DNA from: JAOAFT01 sp035390885
GTDB taxonomy: Bacteria; Bacteroidota; Ignavibacteria; UBA10030
Length of the DNA stretch: 64,000 nt
NCBI GenBank assembly: GCA_035390885.1
Contig: DAOOUW010000006.1
Coordinates: 1-64,000, forward strand
Direction of reading: 5' to 3'
Positions 53,517 through 62,178 of this stretch are shown piece after piece (the first letter of the stretch is position 1; every line of letters begins with the position of its first letter). A program made the position numbers and the translations under genes. Below the pieces are notes generated by a model. That model saw only the letters and a list, made by a program, of their open reading frames with translations. It searched no databases and was not told the origin of the DNA.

Positions 53517-55216
53517 TTTTTCTTTTGTTTGCAATATTGCTCGATGAGTGGATCAACACCGTCGAAATGAAGCTCTTTTGCTTTAGCAAAATCCTGACAA
53601 GCTGCATTTATATCGTTGAGGTGAATCCAATTTATTCCGCGATTTGCATAGGCTCTGGCAAATGTAGAATCTATTGAAATTGCTTTTGAAAAATAAACCA
53701 GAGCGCTATCATAACGCTCTGTACGAAGGAAAGCCAATCCTTTATAATCGTAAATAAAAGGCTGGGTCGAATCTCGTTCGATTGCACGTGTAAAGTCTTC
53801 AATGGCAAATTGATATTCGTTCAATTTCATTAAGCAAACGCCGCGGTCGTAGAAAATTTCATAAATATCGGGATCGTAGAATGCGGCGCTATCGAGATCG
53901 GCTATTGCTTTTTCATAATTCTTTTCGAGCATATATGCTTTTGCACGCGAGTGATATCCCAGCGAAAGCATTCCAGTCGAACAAATGGTAAATCCGGTTT
54001 TTTTGATAGCATCGTCGAAGAGAGAGATAGTATTATTCCAGACTTTTACACGACTGTACGTGATAGAAGAAAAAAGGATTGTAATGATAAGGAGAATTGG
54101 AACAAGAGTTTTTTTTGTCCATTGGAGATGAGATGCGATTGTGATTGCCCCTTGAGCAACTGCTATCGAAAGTCCAATGTAAGCAATGTAAGTGTATCGT
54201 TCAGCAACGACGGCTGAGCCGACGGGGAAAAGATGGAGATAAAGCACAATGTGTAAGAAGAAGAATCCAAGAGCAAACTTCATCATTCGTTGGTCTTTCC
54301 AGCGGATAAATAGTAAAGCAATCAAGCCAATGACTACCAAAGGAGCAACATAGTAATTCCACGGTAACCATCCATTTACTTTCGTTGGAAAAGGATGGAA
54401 GACACAAAGTCCAACTGGAGCAAAATAATGGAGAGCATAGAAAGCAATAGCATAGAATGCGAGGAAAATTCTATCGATGGCTGTATAGGATTCGAAGAAA
54501 GAAGTATTGCCTTGTGGAGTTTGCGTCAAAAGTGAAATGATGCCAAAAGCAAGAGCAAGAAGGAAGAAAGGAATAAATCTCAGTAAGTTGCTTTTTGTCC
54601 ATGGTCGTTGCTGATACCAGTGGATGAGTAATAGAAGAACAGGGAATGTTACAGCGGCAGACTTCGAGAGTAATGAAAGCGTATACCACAGAAGACTAAA
54701 CCAGTAAGAACGAGCTTGTTGAGAATCGGCGTAACGCAGGTAAGACAGGAGAGCAAGGAAGTAGAAGAAGGTATAGAGTACGTCTTTACGTTCTGTAACC
54801 CATGCAACGGATTCAACGTGCATTGGATGGATGGCAAAGATGAGAGCGGCGAAGAGAGCTGTTGGCGTATGGTTGATGAGCCGACGAACGACAAAGTAAA
54901 CGAGAACAATGTTAGCAAGATGGAAGAGGAGATTGATGAGGTGGAAGAATCGAGGGTCGACGCCAAAGAGCGCTCGTTCGATTGCAAAGCTCAAGGTAAC
55001 CAATGGTTGATACATCGAGACGTAAGACTTTGTGAACATCGAACGAATATTTTCCCATCGCAATGAACTAATATCGGGATTATCAATAATCTGGTCGATA
55101 TCATCCCAATGTACAAAATCATTCTCGATGGTGCGGCTATATGCTAATGCAGCGATTATAACAATCAGGAGGATGATATATGTGTCGCTTTTAATTTTGG
55201 TGAGAAAGGAATCCAT
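53513..55216 (-). CDS. GT-C-like membrane protein with C-terminal TPRs, paralogue 3
   Basis: A 567-residue product from ATG 55216 behind CGGAGA; a GTG at 55255 would add 13 residues. It is first in the minus-strand operon of three. The N-terminal loop reads HWDDIDQIIDNPDISS, then the core identical to paralogue 2 (HPMHVESVAWVTERKDVLY), then its own TPR set (KAYMLEKNYEKAIADLDSAAF, AYANRGINWIHLNDINAA). The distinct TPR tails on an identical membrane core suggest that the copies differ in the protein partner they recognise. Confidence 0.85.
   Translation of the reverse strand: MDSFLTKIKSDTYIILLIVIIAALAYSRTIENDFVHWDDIDQIIDNPDISSLRWENIRSMFTKSYVSMYQPLVTLSFAIERALFGVDPRFFHLINLLFHLANIVLVYFVVRRLINHTPTALFAALIFAIHPMHVESVAWVTERKDVLYTFFYFLALLSYLRYADSQQARSYWFSLLWYTLSLLSKSAAVTFPVLLLLIHWYQQRPWTKSNLLRFIPFFLLALAFGIISLLTQTPQGNTSFFESYTAIDRIFLAFYAIAFYALHYFAPVGLCVFHPFPTKVNGWLPWNYYVAPLVVIGLIALLFIRWKDQRMMKFALGFFFLHIVLYLHLFPVGSAVVAERYTYIAYIGLSIAVAQGAITIASHLQWTKKTLVPILLIITILFSSITYSRVKVWNNTISLFDDAIKKTGFTICSTGMLSLGYHSRAKAYMLEKNYEKAIADLDSAAFYDPDIYEIFYDRGVCLMKLNEYQFAIEDFTRAIERDSTQPFIYDYKGLAFLRTERYDSALVYFSKAISIDSTFARAYANRGINWIHLNDINAACQDFAKAKELHFDGVDPLIEQYCKQKKK
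53991..55081. repeat. 1,091-bp block, copy B (copy A at 52294-53384)
   Basis: See copy A. Just outside the block both edges diverge at once: upstream bases read TTGCC in one and ATCAA in the other. Confidence 0.9.
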
Positions 55217-55312
55217 TTGTCTCCGATTGTTCACTATTATACTTTCGTTGCACACGCTTTTAGTTATAAACTATTCAATTATTATAAAAGTTCAAAAAGA
55301 TTTATTTAGCTC

Positions 55313-55342
55313 TTGACAAAATCCATAAATTTTTCCAATATT
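55313..55342 (+). promoter_or_regulatory. Possible promoter of the 272-residue secreted protein
   Basis: TTGACA (55313-55318) is a perfect -35 box; AATATT (55337-55342), 18 nt away, is a 4/6 -10 box. Confidence 0.35.
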
Positions 55343-55439
55343 ACTGTTGCGTGAAGGTCATAAAAACTATGGCGCCTGCCACAAAAAAATAAGACGTGTG
55401 TAATAATTCACATAACAATAAAATATAATAGGAGGAAGT

Positions 55440-56258
55440 ATGAATAAGTATTTTTTACTCCCTGTTGTGCTTCTGCTCAGTGTGAGCATTGCATTTGGGC
55501 AAACAGAATTGATCCGTGCAGGATTTGAAGATGACGAACCTACCGGAGGAATTTCTACTCAAAGTAGTGATGTGTCTACAGACCAAACGTTGTCTACAAC
55601 TAATGGAGTTTGGCATTACTTCAAAGTATTCAGGACGAGTGCAGGTTCTGCAACAGGTTCTACGATGAAACTGCGAGTGCTTAAAACATCTACATTGGTA
55701 GGCGCTAATGCTTATCTTATTACACCGGAGGTTTCCAGTGTCGGTACTATTTCTGGTTATTCTGGAAGAGGCAGAGCGTTAACAGTGAACTATAAGCCAA
55801 CTGACGCATCGGATTATATCCTTGCAGGACAAAATACAAGCGGTAACATTGGACCTTTTTCAGTAGTGGTCAATTATTCAGGAGCGGCCGTCGTAAAAAT
55901 TGAGAACCCTACAACAAGTGACGACGATTTCGACGATCTTGTTGTTACAGCAGCATCGGGAAGCGGTGTAGAAGTTTCTTCTTCTAATGTGCCAACAGAG
56001 CTTTCCTTGAAGAATTATCCCAATCCATTTAATCCAACAACGAAGATTATTTTTTCTGTGAAAACAACAGGGAAGACAACCGTAAAGGTTTATGATCTCA
56101 GTGGACGTGAAGTAGCAAAAGTTTTTGATGAGGTTGCAAATGCTGGTAAAGTTTATCAAGTTCCATTTGGTTTCGAGATTGCTTCAAGCGGGATTTATTT
56201 TGCTCGTCTCGAAAGTAAAGATGGGATTCGAACTCAGAAGATGGTCTTCATGAAGTAA
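55440..56258 (+). CDS. Small secreted T9SS protein, unknown
   Basis: A 272-residue protein behind AGGAGGAAG with a signal peptide (about 1-20, ending AFGQ). Residues about 21-185 form a beta-rich domain rich in Ser/Thr/Gly (TLSTTNGVWHYFKVFRTS, ALTVNYKPTDASDYILAGQ) of no family I recognise. Residues about 190-272 are the sorting domain (NYPNPFNPTTKI, VKVYDLSGREVAKVF, ending QKMVFMK). Its own promoter and terminator make it a single-gene transcription unit. It may be a small surface or matrix protein. Confidence 0.85.
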   Translation: MNKYFLLPVVLLLSVSIAFGQTELIRAGFEDDEPTGGISTQSSDVSTDQTLSTTNGVWHYFKVFRTSAGSATGSTMKLRVLKTSTLVGANAYLITPEVSSVGTISGYSGRGRALTVNYKPTDASDYILAGQNTSGNIGPFSVVVNYSGAAVVKIENPTTSDDDFDDLVVTAASGSGVEVSSSNVPTELSLKNYPNPFNPTTKIIFSVKTTGKTTVKVYDLSGREVAKVFDEVANAGKVYQVPFGFEIASSGIYFARLESKDGIRTQKMVFMK

Positions 56259-56288
56259 ATTTCTATAAGCGAAATAGATTTAATGAAT

Positions 56289-56322
56289 AAAGAGTCTGGT
56301 CTAAAAGCCAGACTCTTTTTTT
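56289..56322 (+). terminator. Intrinsic terminator
   Basis: AAAGAGTCTGG pairs with CCAGACTCTTT around an 8-nt loop, followed by TTTT. It is a strong end for the upstream T9SS gene. Confidence 0.9.
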
Positions 56323-56386
56323 ATCCTAAGTTACAGCTAAAGGATTTGCATGATGTTAAACTATGCGTTAGAAACCTGCAACGTCT

Positions 56387-56595
56387 GTTGCCTCGATACG
56401 CTCTTCGAGTACCTCGGCAACCGAAACTCTGACGGTGGCTGAGTAGAGCGACAGTCTGTATCGAAGCCATCATTTTGATAGACTACCCCGTCAACCTTCG
56501 GTTGACACCCCTTCTGAGAAGGGGAATTTTTTCTCTCTTCCAAAGTACCATGTGTTCCCTTCCTCTCTTGTAGAGGAGGAAGGGGTGTGTAATTT
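56387..56595. repeat. Composite palindromic repeat, copy 1
   Basis: A non-coding block made of nested palindromes. These are an imperfect GTTGCC...GGCAAC stem (56387-56422), GTCAACC-TTC-GGTTGAC, CCCCTTC-TGA-GAAGGGG, and an imperfect CCTTCCTC...GAGGAAGG stem. Parts recur at 56904-56990 and at the end of the window, so it belongs to a dispersed REP-like family. Confidence 0.7.
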
Positions 56596-56639
56596 CAGCA
56601 TTGTGTTTTTACTTTTCCTTTACATTTAATTCATCATTA

Positions 56640-56880
56640 CTGTTCTTTTCTCTTGAAAGAAAAGAACCAAAAGTTTACCCAAATTATGCATAGAAAAGAT
56701 TTACAGAAATTGGAAGTAGCCTTAGTGCATAGTTTGGGTTCAAGACTGAAGAAAAATATGGGTAAAACATCGGCTCACTCCGCTGCACAAAATAAACTCG
56801 TCTCGCTGGAAAGCGCGAGCCTCAAACAGAATTTTGTGCGGACGCTTCGTTCGCCTCGTTTTACATACCATATTTTTCTT
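56640..56880. other. Non-coding filler between repeat copies
   Basis: Contains inverted repeats such as TTCTTTT...AAAAGAA (about 56644-56667) and perfect 9-nt arms GCACAAAAT (56785-56793) and ATTTTGTGC (56831-56839). A reading frame of 81 codons exists but looks like translated repeat, not a gene. Confidence 0.5.
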
Positions 56881-56903
56881 AGGTCAGTTTCCCCTTAATA
56901 TCC

Positions 56904-56990
56904 GTTGCCTCGATACGCCTACGGTTACTCGGCAACCGATTTCCTAACGGTGGTTAAAGGCCGGTAGTCCGTATCGAAGCCGCCAATTTG
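56904..56990. repeat. Composite palindromic repeat, copy 2
   Basis: Shares GTTGCCTCGATACGC, CTCGGCAACCGA, AACGGTGG and GTATCGAAGCC with copy 1 in the same order, with changes in the spacers. Confidence 0.7.
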
Positions 56991-57025
56991 GTTATATCTT
57001 TTCACTACTTTGGAATAAAATGAAA

Positions 57026-57057
57026 TAAAAAAAACCGCCCATAAAGTGAGCGGTTTT
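57026..57057 (-). terminator. Intrinsic terminator of fba
   Basis: On the minus strand AAAACCGC pairs with GCGGTTTT, followed by TTTTATTTC. It lies about 30 nt beyond the aldolase stop codon. Confidence 0.85.
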
Positions 57058-57087
57058 CAGTCAGAATGAACTCTACTGAGATTTAGA

Positions 57088-58080
57088 TTAAGCTTTTCCT
57101 GCGCTTCCCAGCACATTGATATTTTTATGTTTGTAGAGTTCCTTCAATTGATCGCGTGCAGGACCAAGATATTTCCGTGGATCGAATTCCGCTGGATTCT
57201 CGGCTAAAGTTTTTCGAACGCCCGCAGTCATTGCAAGTCTTCCATCAGAATCGATGTTGATTTTGCAAACGGCAGAAGTTGCAGCGCGCCGCAGTTGATC
57301 CTCAGGAATTCCAACTGCATCCTTCAATTTTCCGCCATAAGTGTTGATTATTTTTACTAAATCGACTGGCACAGAAGAAGAGCCATGGAGAACAATTGGA
57401 AATCCAGGAATTCGTTTTTCGACTTCTTCAAGAATGTCGAACCGAAGCGGCGGCGGAATGAGTACGCCATCAGGCGTTCGGGTGCATTGTTCTGGTTTGA
57501 ATTTATTAGCGCCGTGTGAAGTACCGATCGAAATTGCCAGCGAATCTACGCCAGTTTTACTGACAAAATCTTCGACTTCTTCGGGTTTGGTGTAATGAGT
57601 CGTTGCACTGGATACTTCATCTTCGATTCCGGCAAGTACGCCAAGTTCGCCTTCGACCGTTACATCGAATTGGTGCGCATATTCAACAACTTTTTTTGTA
57701 AGTTCGACATTCTTGTCGTATGGAAGATGGGAGCCGTCAATCATGACTGATGAAAAGCCGGTTTCGATGCAGGATTTGCAAAGCTCGAATGAATCACCGT
57801 GGTCAAGGTGAAGAACAATAGGAATTGGATATCCAAGTTCTTGTGCATACTCGACTGCGCCTTTTGCAAGATGCTTCAGCAAAGTTTGATTTGCGTACTT
57901 CCGAGCGCCGCTCGAAACCTGAAGAATTACCGGCGACTTTGTTTCGACACAAGCGCTAATAATTGCCTGCAGTTGTTCCAGATTGTTGAAATTGTACGCT
58001 GGAATGGCATATTTGCCTTTGATAGCTTTTGCGAATAACTCGCGTGAGTTGACTAAACCAAGTTCTTTATAGTGTGTCAT
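57088..58080 (-). CDS. fba: Class II fructose-bisphosphate aldolase
   Basis: Zinc-dependent aldolase splitting fructose-1,6-bisphosphate. The 330-residue protein has AIPAYNFNNLEQLQAI, the zinc-site HLDHGDS (Asp93, His94), MIDGSHLPYDKN, GELGVLAGIED, SIGTSHGANKF and VLHGSSSVP, and matches the class IIB (short) type. It is on the same strand as the phosphofructokinase gene upstream, 222 nt away with a hairpin between, so the two glycolytic genes may be separately controlled. Confidence 0.96.
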   Translation of the reverse strand: MTHYKELGLVNSRELFAKAIKGKYAIPAYNFNNLEQLQAIISACVETKSPVILQVSSGARKYANQTLLKHLAKGAVEYAQELGYPIPIVLHLDHGDSFELCKSCIETGFSSVMIDGSHLPYDKNVELTKKVVEYAHQFDVTVEGELGVLAGIEDEVSSATTHYTKPEEVEDFVSKTGVDSLAISIGTSHGANKFKPEQCTRTPDGVLIPPPLRFDILEEVEKRIPGFPIVLHGSSSVPVDLVKIINTYGGKLKDAVGIPEDQLRRAATSAVCKINIDSDGRLAMTAGVRKTLAENPAEFDPRKYLGPARDQLKELYKHKNINVLGSAGKA

Positions 58081-58266
58081 AGCAGTATCTCAAAAATTGT
58101 TTTGCCACAATGTATTGAATTATTTGAGAAGAGAAACAACGCCATAAGCATTGTTGCTTTCATCAGCGCTGTGGCATTTGCGCTGACGCTCTTCGGTTTT
58201 CAAGACTTTCCTCAATTTGCATTCTACAAGTTGAGAATGGAAAGAATGTTCTTTAAAGGGAAATGA

Positions 58267-58294
58267 ACATGGCTGAATTGTTTCTCAGCCATGT
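58267..58294 (-). other. Hairpin after the phosphofructokinase gene
   Basis: ACATGGCTGA (58267-58276) and TCAGCCATGT (58285-58294) are perfect 10-nt arms with an 8-nt loop, just beyond the pfp stop. The minus-strand side that follows is not T-rich, so it may be a 3' stabiliser rather than a full terminator. Confidence 0.55.
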
Positions 58295-58302
58295 CGAAAA
58301 TA

Positions 58303-59460
58303 TCAATACAAGAACATTGGTTTCCCTAACAGATGAGCAATCTTTGGACGATATTGTTCGACGTTATAGAGTTCATCAACATCGACTCGCTTTTTCCCTT
58401 CCGTAATAGTACTGGCGGAAATTGTTGTGTATTTCCCGTCTCGCAGCGCAATCATTCTGCCTGATTTTTTCTGCAAGAGTAAATCTGCCGCAAGGTAACC
58501 GTAAGTTGTTGCAACCATTCTATCGAGAGCATCTGGGGCGCCACTGCGCATAAGATACCCTAATTGTTGTACCATAACGCCAATGCCAGATCGTTTTTCA
58601 ATTTCTCGTCCAATAAAATCGCCAATGCCGCCTAATTTTTTATGGCCATAAGCGTCTTCCTGTCCGCTTAAGAACATTCCCCCGCCGATTGGTTTTGCTC
58701 CTTCAGAGACTGTCATAATAGCGTAGTGACTTGGATTCTTCTCTCTGTCCTCAACAAGGAAATTGACAAGTTTATCAACGTCAAAATCGACTTCAGAAAT
58801 GATTGCACGATCGACGTTTGCAAGGTAAGCAGAGATTAAAGATGTTTCTCCTGAATATCGTCCGAATAATTCAATCACTGCAATACGTTCGTGTGAACCA
58901 CTTGGTGTGCGCATAGCGTGAATAAATTCAACGCTTCGGGTTACAGCAGTTGAGAAGCCGATGCAGTAATCAGTTCCATATACATCATTGTCCATTGTTT
59001 TAGGAACGCAGACCATTGGAAATCCTTCCTTGTGTAAGCGTACTGCATAGCTCAGCGTATCATCTCCACCAATTGCAATCAGTCCATCGAGTTTGAGATA
59101 TTCCAGGACTCGGAGTGCATGGGGAGTGCAATCTGCGGGCTCTGTGCCATTGGGGTGATCGAATTTTCCTTTCAGGAATTCTGGCATGTCTTTCGGTTTT
59201 ACTTTTCCTGGGTTCGTTCGAGAGGTATGGAGAATTGTTCCACCGGTACGATCAATGGTGCGAATAGTATTTCTATCGAGATTCAATACGTAATCTGAAA
59301 TTGTAGAAGGGTCGTCTGGATTAAAGTTCAACAGTCCGGCCCATCCTCTTCGGAGTCCGATGATTTCATGACCCTCGTCGAGAATTTTTGTTGCTGCCGC
59401 TTTGATACAAGAGTTCAGACCTGGTACATCACCGCCGCCTGTAAGAATTCCAACACGCAT
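58303..59460 (-). CDS. pfp: 6-phosphofructokinase, pyrophosphate-dependent type
   Basis: Phosphorylates fructose-6-phosphate. The 385-residue protein has the family motifs LTGGGDVPGLN, GGTILHTSRTNP, AIGGDDTLSYAV (131-135), VPKTMDNDVYGTD (153-159) and MRTPSGSHERIAVIELFGR. In ATP enzymes the two discriminating positions are Gly in GGDGS and Gly in PGTIDND. Here they are Asp134 and Lys154, the pattern of PPi-dependent enzymes, so PPi use and reversibility are predicted. This rests on motif rules, not on assay. The gene is preceded by AAGGAA and followed by a hairpin. Confidence 0.9.
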   Translation of the reverse strand: MRVGILTGGGDVPGLNSCIKAAATKILDEGHEIIGLRRGWAGLLNFNPDDPSTISDYVLNLDRNTIRTIDRTGGTILHTSRTNPGKVKPKDMPEFLKGKFDHPNGTEPADCTPHALRVLEYLKLDGLIAIGGDDTLSYAVRLHKEGFPMVCVPKTMDNDVYGTDYCIGFSTAVTRSVEFIHAMRTPSGSHERIAVIELFGRYSGETSLISAYLANVDRAIISEVDFDVDKLVNFLVEDREKNPSHYAIMTVSEGAKPIGGGMFLSGQEDAYGHKKLGGIGDFIGREIEKRSGIGVMVQQLGYLMRSGAPDALDRMVATTYGYLAADLLLQKKSGRMIALRDGKYTTISASTITEGKKRVDVDELYNVEQYRPKIAHLLGKPMFLY

Positions 59461-59785
59461 GGTTTTATTCCTTTCTTCTTTTTAATAACATTATTCAATG
59501 GATATACGTATTTATTACCATTCCTTTGCTGAAATTGATTATCTTTGTGTTCACGAGTGTTGTTCAATTGGTGCAAAGGGATTAAATCTCAAAAACACCT
59601 AAACCATTTAAATTAAACGAATGAATGCTTCAAAATCCAGCGGTGGAAGTAAAAATTTCTAAGGTAGAATATTGCAGCGCGCTTAAAAAATTGACTTTTC
59701 CTTGAACTTAATTTGTGGAAATGAATCAGAATTTATTGTACACTTATTTTGTTTTTGAGATGAGACTTATTATGGAGATAGAGAC
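59461..59785. other. Divergent intergenic region
   Basis: About 325 bases between the divergent pfp and mscS-like genes, expected to hold both promoters. TTGACT at 59691-59696 is a possible -35 box for the plus strand, but no matching -10 is clear. No gene or RNA is seen. Confidence 0.4.
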
Positions 59786-60835
59786 ATGAGTGAAAGTTAT
59801 TTCCACGTTATTTTCCAGCAGGTAATAATTCCTGCTTTAATTATTCTTGCCTCGTACATTATTGGGTTGATCTCGACCAAGATAATTCACTCCAGACTTA
59901 CTTCTTTAGCAAAGCGAACGAAATGGCGGGGAGATGATATTATTGTTGAGTCAATCCGGAAAATGCCAATCTTCTGGTTTATTCTTGCTGGTATGTATTT
60001 TTCACTTTTCTGGATACCGTTAAATGAAAGCAGTCAAAAGGTCGTTAAAGTTACTCTGCTTATTCTTGCAATATGGACCGTTATTGTAGTCTCTGCAAGG
60101 TTCGTTGAAGGCTTGATCAACCTTTATACCGGCGATGCTCAAAAACGTGTTCCGAGAACATCTATTTTGACAAACATTTCGAAAATTATCGTCTACGTAA
60201 TAGGCGTTCTTATTATTCTTCAAACATTGGGAATTTCGATTACGCCAATTATTACCGCTCTTGGAATTGGCGGCTTGGCGGTAGCATTAGCGTTACAGGA
60301 TACGCTTACGAATTTGTTCTCGGGCATCTATGTAATTCTTTCTCGGCAAATAAGGCCCGGCGATTATGTAAGACTTGATGAAGGAATTGAAGGAACGATA
60401 GCGGATATCACATGGCGTAACACAACAATTCAACAGCTCTCGAATAATCTAGTTATTATTCCAAATGCAAAGTTAGCGTCGGCAGTTGTCGTTAATTTTT
60501 TCCTTCCACAAAAAGACCTATCCGTTTCTGTTGAACTGAGTGTAAGTTACGATAGCAATTTAGAAAAGGTAGAAAAAGTAACAGTTGATGTTGCAAAAGA
60601 AGTGATGAGAGAGGTTCAAGGTGGAGTTCCAACATTCGAGCCAGGTATCAGATTTCATACGTTTGCCGATACAGGCATTAAGTTCAATGTTAATTTACGA
60701 GCTCAACAATTTACAGACCAATATCTGATAAAGCATGAATTTATTAAGCGAATTCAAAAGAAGTACAAGGAAGAAGGAATCGAAATTCCATATCCAATGA
60801 GAACGATTTATCTCAGTCAGGAAAATAATTCATAA
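59786..60835 (+). CDS. Mechanosensitive ion channel, MscS family
   Basis: A 349-residue inner-membrane channel. Four hydrophobic segments (about 10-30, 58-76, 86-107 and 132-154) lead into the pore helix region LGIGGLAVALALQDTLTNLFSGIYVI, the MscS signature (about 158-185, split here by wording only). The beta domain follows (RPGDYVRLDEGIEGTIADITWRNT with VIIPNAKLASAVVVNF) and then the C-terminal alpha/beta domain. It releases solutes at hypo-osmotic stress. GGAGATAGAG precedes the start. It lies 34 nt before paaK, but a shared function is not evident. Confidence 0.93.
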   Translation: MSESYFHVIFQQVIIPALIILASYIIGLISTKIIHSRLTSLAKRTKWRGDDIIVESIRKMPIFWFILAGMYFSLFWIPLNESSQKVVKVTLLILAIWTVIVVSARFVEGLINLYTGDAQKRVPRTSILTNISKIIVYVIGVLIILQTLGISITPIITALGIGGLAVALALQDTLTNLFSGIYVILSRQIRPGDYVRLDEGIEGTIADITWRNTTIQQLSNNLVIIPNAKLASAVVVNFFLPQKDLSVSVELSVSYDSNLEKVEKVTVDVAKEVMREVQGGVPTFEPGIRFHTFADTGIKFNVNLRAQQFTDQYLIKHEFIKRIQKKYKEEGIEIPYPMRTIYLSQENNS

Positions 60836-60869
60836 CAGAAAGAAAATTATAAAGACACAAAGGAACCTT

Positions 60870-62168
60870 ATGATCTGGAACCAGTATATTGAATGTATGG
60901 ATCGGGAACAACTGCAACAATTGCAGAATCGAAGATTCGCTTCGATGATCGAACGCATCTATTGCAATGTTCCCTTCTATCGAAAGCGAATGCAATCGCT
61001 TGGTATAGAGCCAGGCGATATTACAAGCATCGATCAGCTAAAATTGTTTCCATTTACCACGAAACAGGATTTGCGAGATAACTATCCATTTGGATTGTTT
61101 GCAGTTCCGCCTTCCGAAGTTGTTCGCATCCATGCCTCGAGTGGAACAACAGGCAAACCAACAGTTGTAGGTTATACGCGTAAGGATATAAATATGTGGG
61201 CAGAAATGGTTGCTCGTGCGTTGACCGGCGCAGGAGCCGGCAAGAATGATATAGTCCAGAATGCTTATGGCTATGGACTCTTTACTGGCGGTTTGGGACT
61301 TCACTACGGCGCTGAAAGAATTGGCGCAACTGCTATTCCAATGTCGGGTGGAAATACGCAACGGCAAATTCAAATGATGCAGGACCTTGGCTCGACTATC
61401 CTTTCCTGTACGCCTTCCTACGCGCTCTATATTGCAGAAACGATGGAGGAAACAGGAATCGATCCTTCGACCATTAAATTGAAAGCAGGAATTTTTGGCG
61501 CTGAACCATGGACAGAAAATATGCGGAAAGAGATCGAAAAAAAACTTCATATCAAAGCAATTGATATTTATGGTTTGAGTGAAATTATGGGACCTGGCGT
61601 TGCGGTTGAGTGTTTGGAGCAAAAAGGCCTTCATATCTGTGAAGACCACTTTATACCAGAAATTATCGATCCCAATACTTTAGAACCATTGCCGTATGGC
61701 TCGGTTGGCGAACTGGTGATTACATGCATTACAAAAGAAGCATTGCCTCTTCTGCGGTACAGGACAAGAGACCTTACAAGACTTACGCTTGATAAATGCG
61801 CTTGCGGACGCACACTCGTCCGTATGGACAAAGTGCTCGGTCGTTCCGATGATATGCTTATTATTAGAGGAGTGAATGTCTTTCCGTCGCAAATCGAATC
61901 CGTGCTACTTGAAATAGCAGAAACGAAACCTCACTATTTGCTCATTGTCGATCGTGTCAATAATCTGGATGTTTTGGAAATATGGATTGAAGTTGATGAT
62001 CATTTCTTTTCCGATGAAGTGAAACAGTTAGAGAATTTTCAAAAGAGGATTCAGGAAAGAATCGAATCAGTCTTAAGCATTAGTGCAACGATAAAGTTAG
62101 TAGAACCGAAAACAATCGAGCGTAGCGATGGAAAATCGAAACGCGTTATTGATAAACGAAAATTTTAG
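60870..62168 (+). CDS. paaK: Phenylacetate-CoA ligase
   Basis: An ANL-superfamily enzyme activating phenylacetate or a related aryl-acid with ATP and CoA. The 432 residues contain the P-loop ASSGTTGKPTVVGYT, YGYGLFTGGLGLHYGAE, DIYGLSEIMGPGVA, RYRTRDLTRL and the C-terminal GRSDDMLIIRGVNVFPSQIE; the length fits PaaK. The next gene encodes a double-ACT protein and the third an aminotransferase, a set often found with indolepyruvate oxidoreductases. That points to aromatic amino-acid catabolism, where the ligase can act on aryl-acetyl products. Confidence 0.94.
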   Translation: MIWNQYIECMDREQLQQLQNRRFASMIERIYCNVPFYRKRMQSLGIEPGDITSIDQLKLFPFTTKQDLRDNYPFGLFAVPPSEVVRIHASSGTTGKPTVVGYTRKDINMWAEMVARALTGAGAGKNDIVQNAYGYGLFTGGLGLHYGAERIGATAIPMSGGNTQRQIQMMQDLGSTILSCTPSYALYIAETMEETGIDPSTIKLKAGIFGAEPWTENMRKEIEKKLHIKAIDIYGLSEIMGPGVAVECLEQKGLHICEDHFIPEIIDPNTLEPLPYGSVGELVITCITKEALPLLRYRTRDLTRLTLDKCACGRTLVRMDKVLGRSDDMLIIRGVNVFPSQIESVLLEIAETKPHYLLIVDRVNNLDVLEIWIEVDDHFFSDEVKQLENFQKRIQERIESVLSISATIKLVEPKTIERSDGKSKRVIDKRKF

Positions 62169-62178
62169 GAGTATTACT

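Noticed and set aside
56220..56245. tRNA T-arm-like sequence (GAGTTCGAATCCC on the minus strand)
   Set aside because: It lies inside the intact sorting domain of a T9SS gene (KDGIRTQK) and no cloverleaf arms flank it.
56653..56898. 81-codon reading frame on the plus strand
   Set aside because: It runs through inverted repeats between two palindromic elements, has no RBS and no protein-like hydrophobic pattern.
58072..58266. 64-codon plus-strand frame between fba and pfp
   Set aside because: It starts inside fba on the opposite strand and has no RBS; it is more likely leader sequence for fba.
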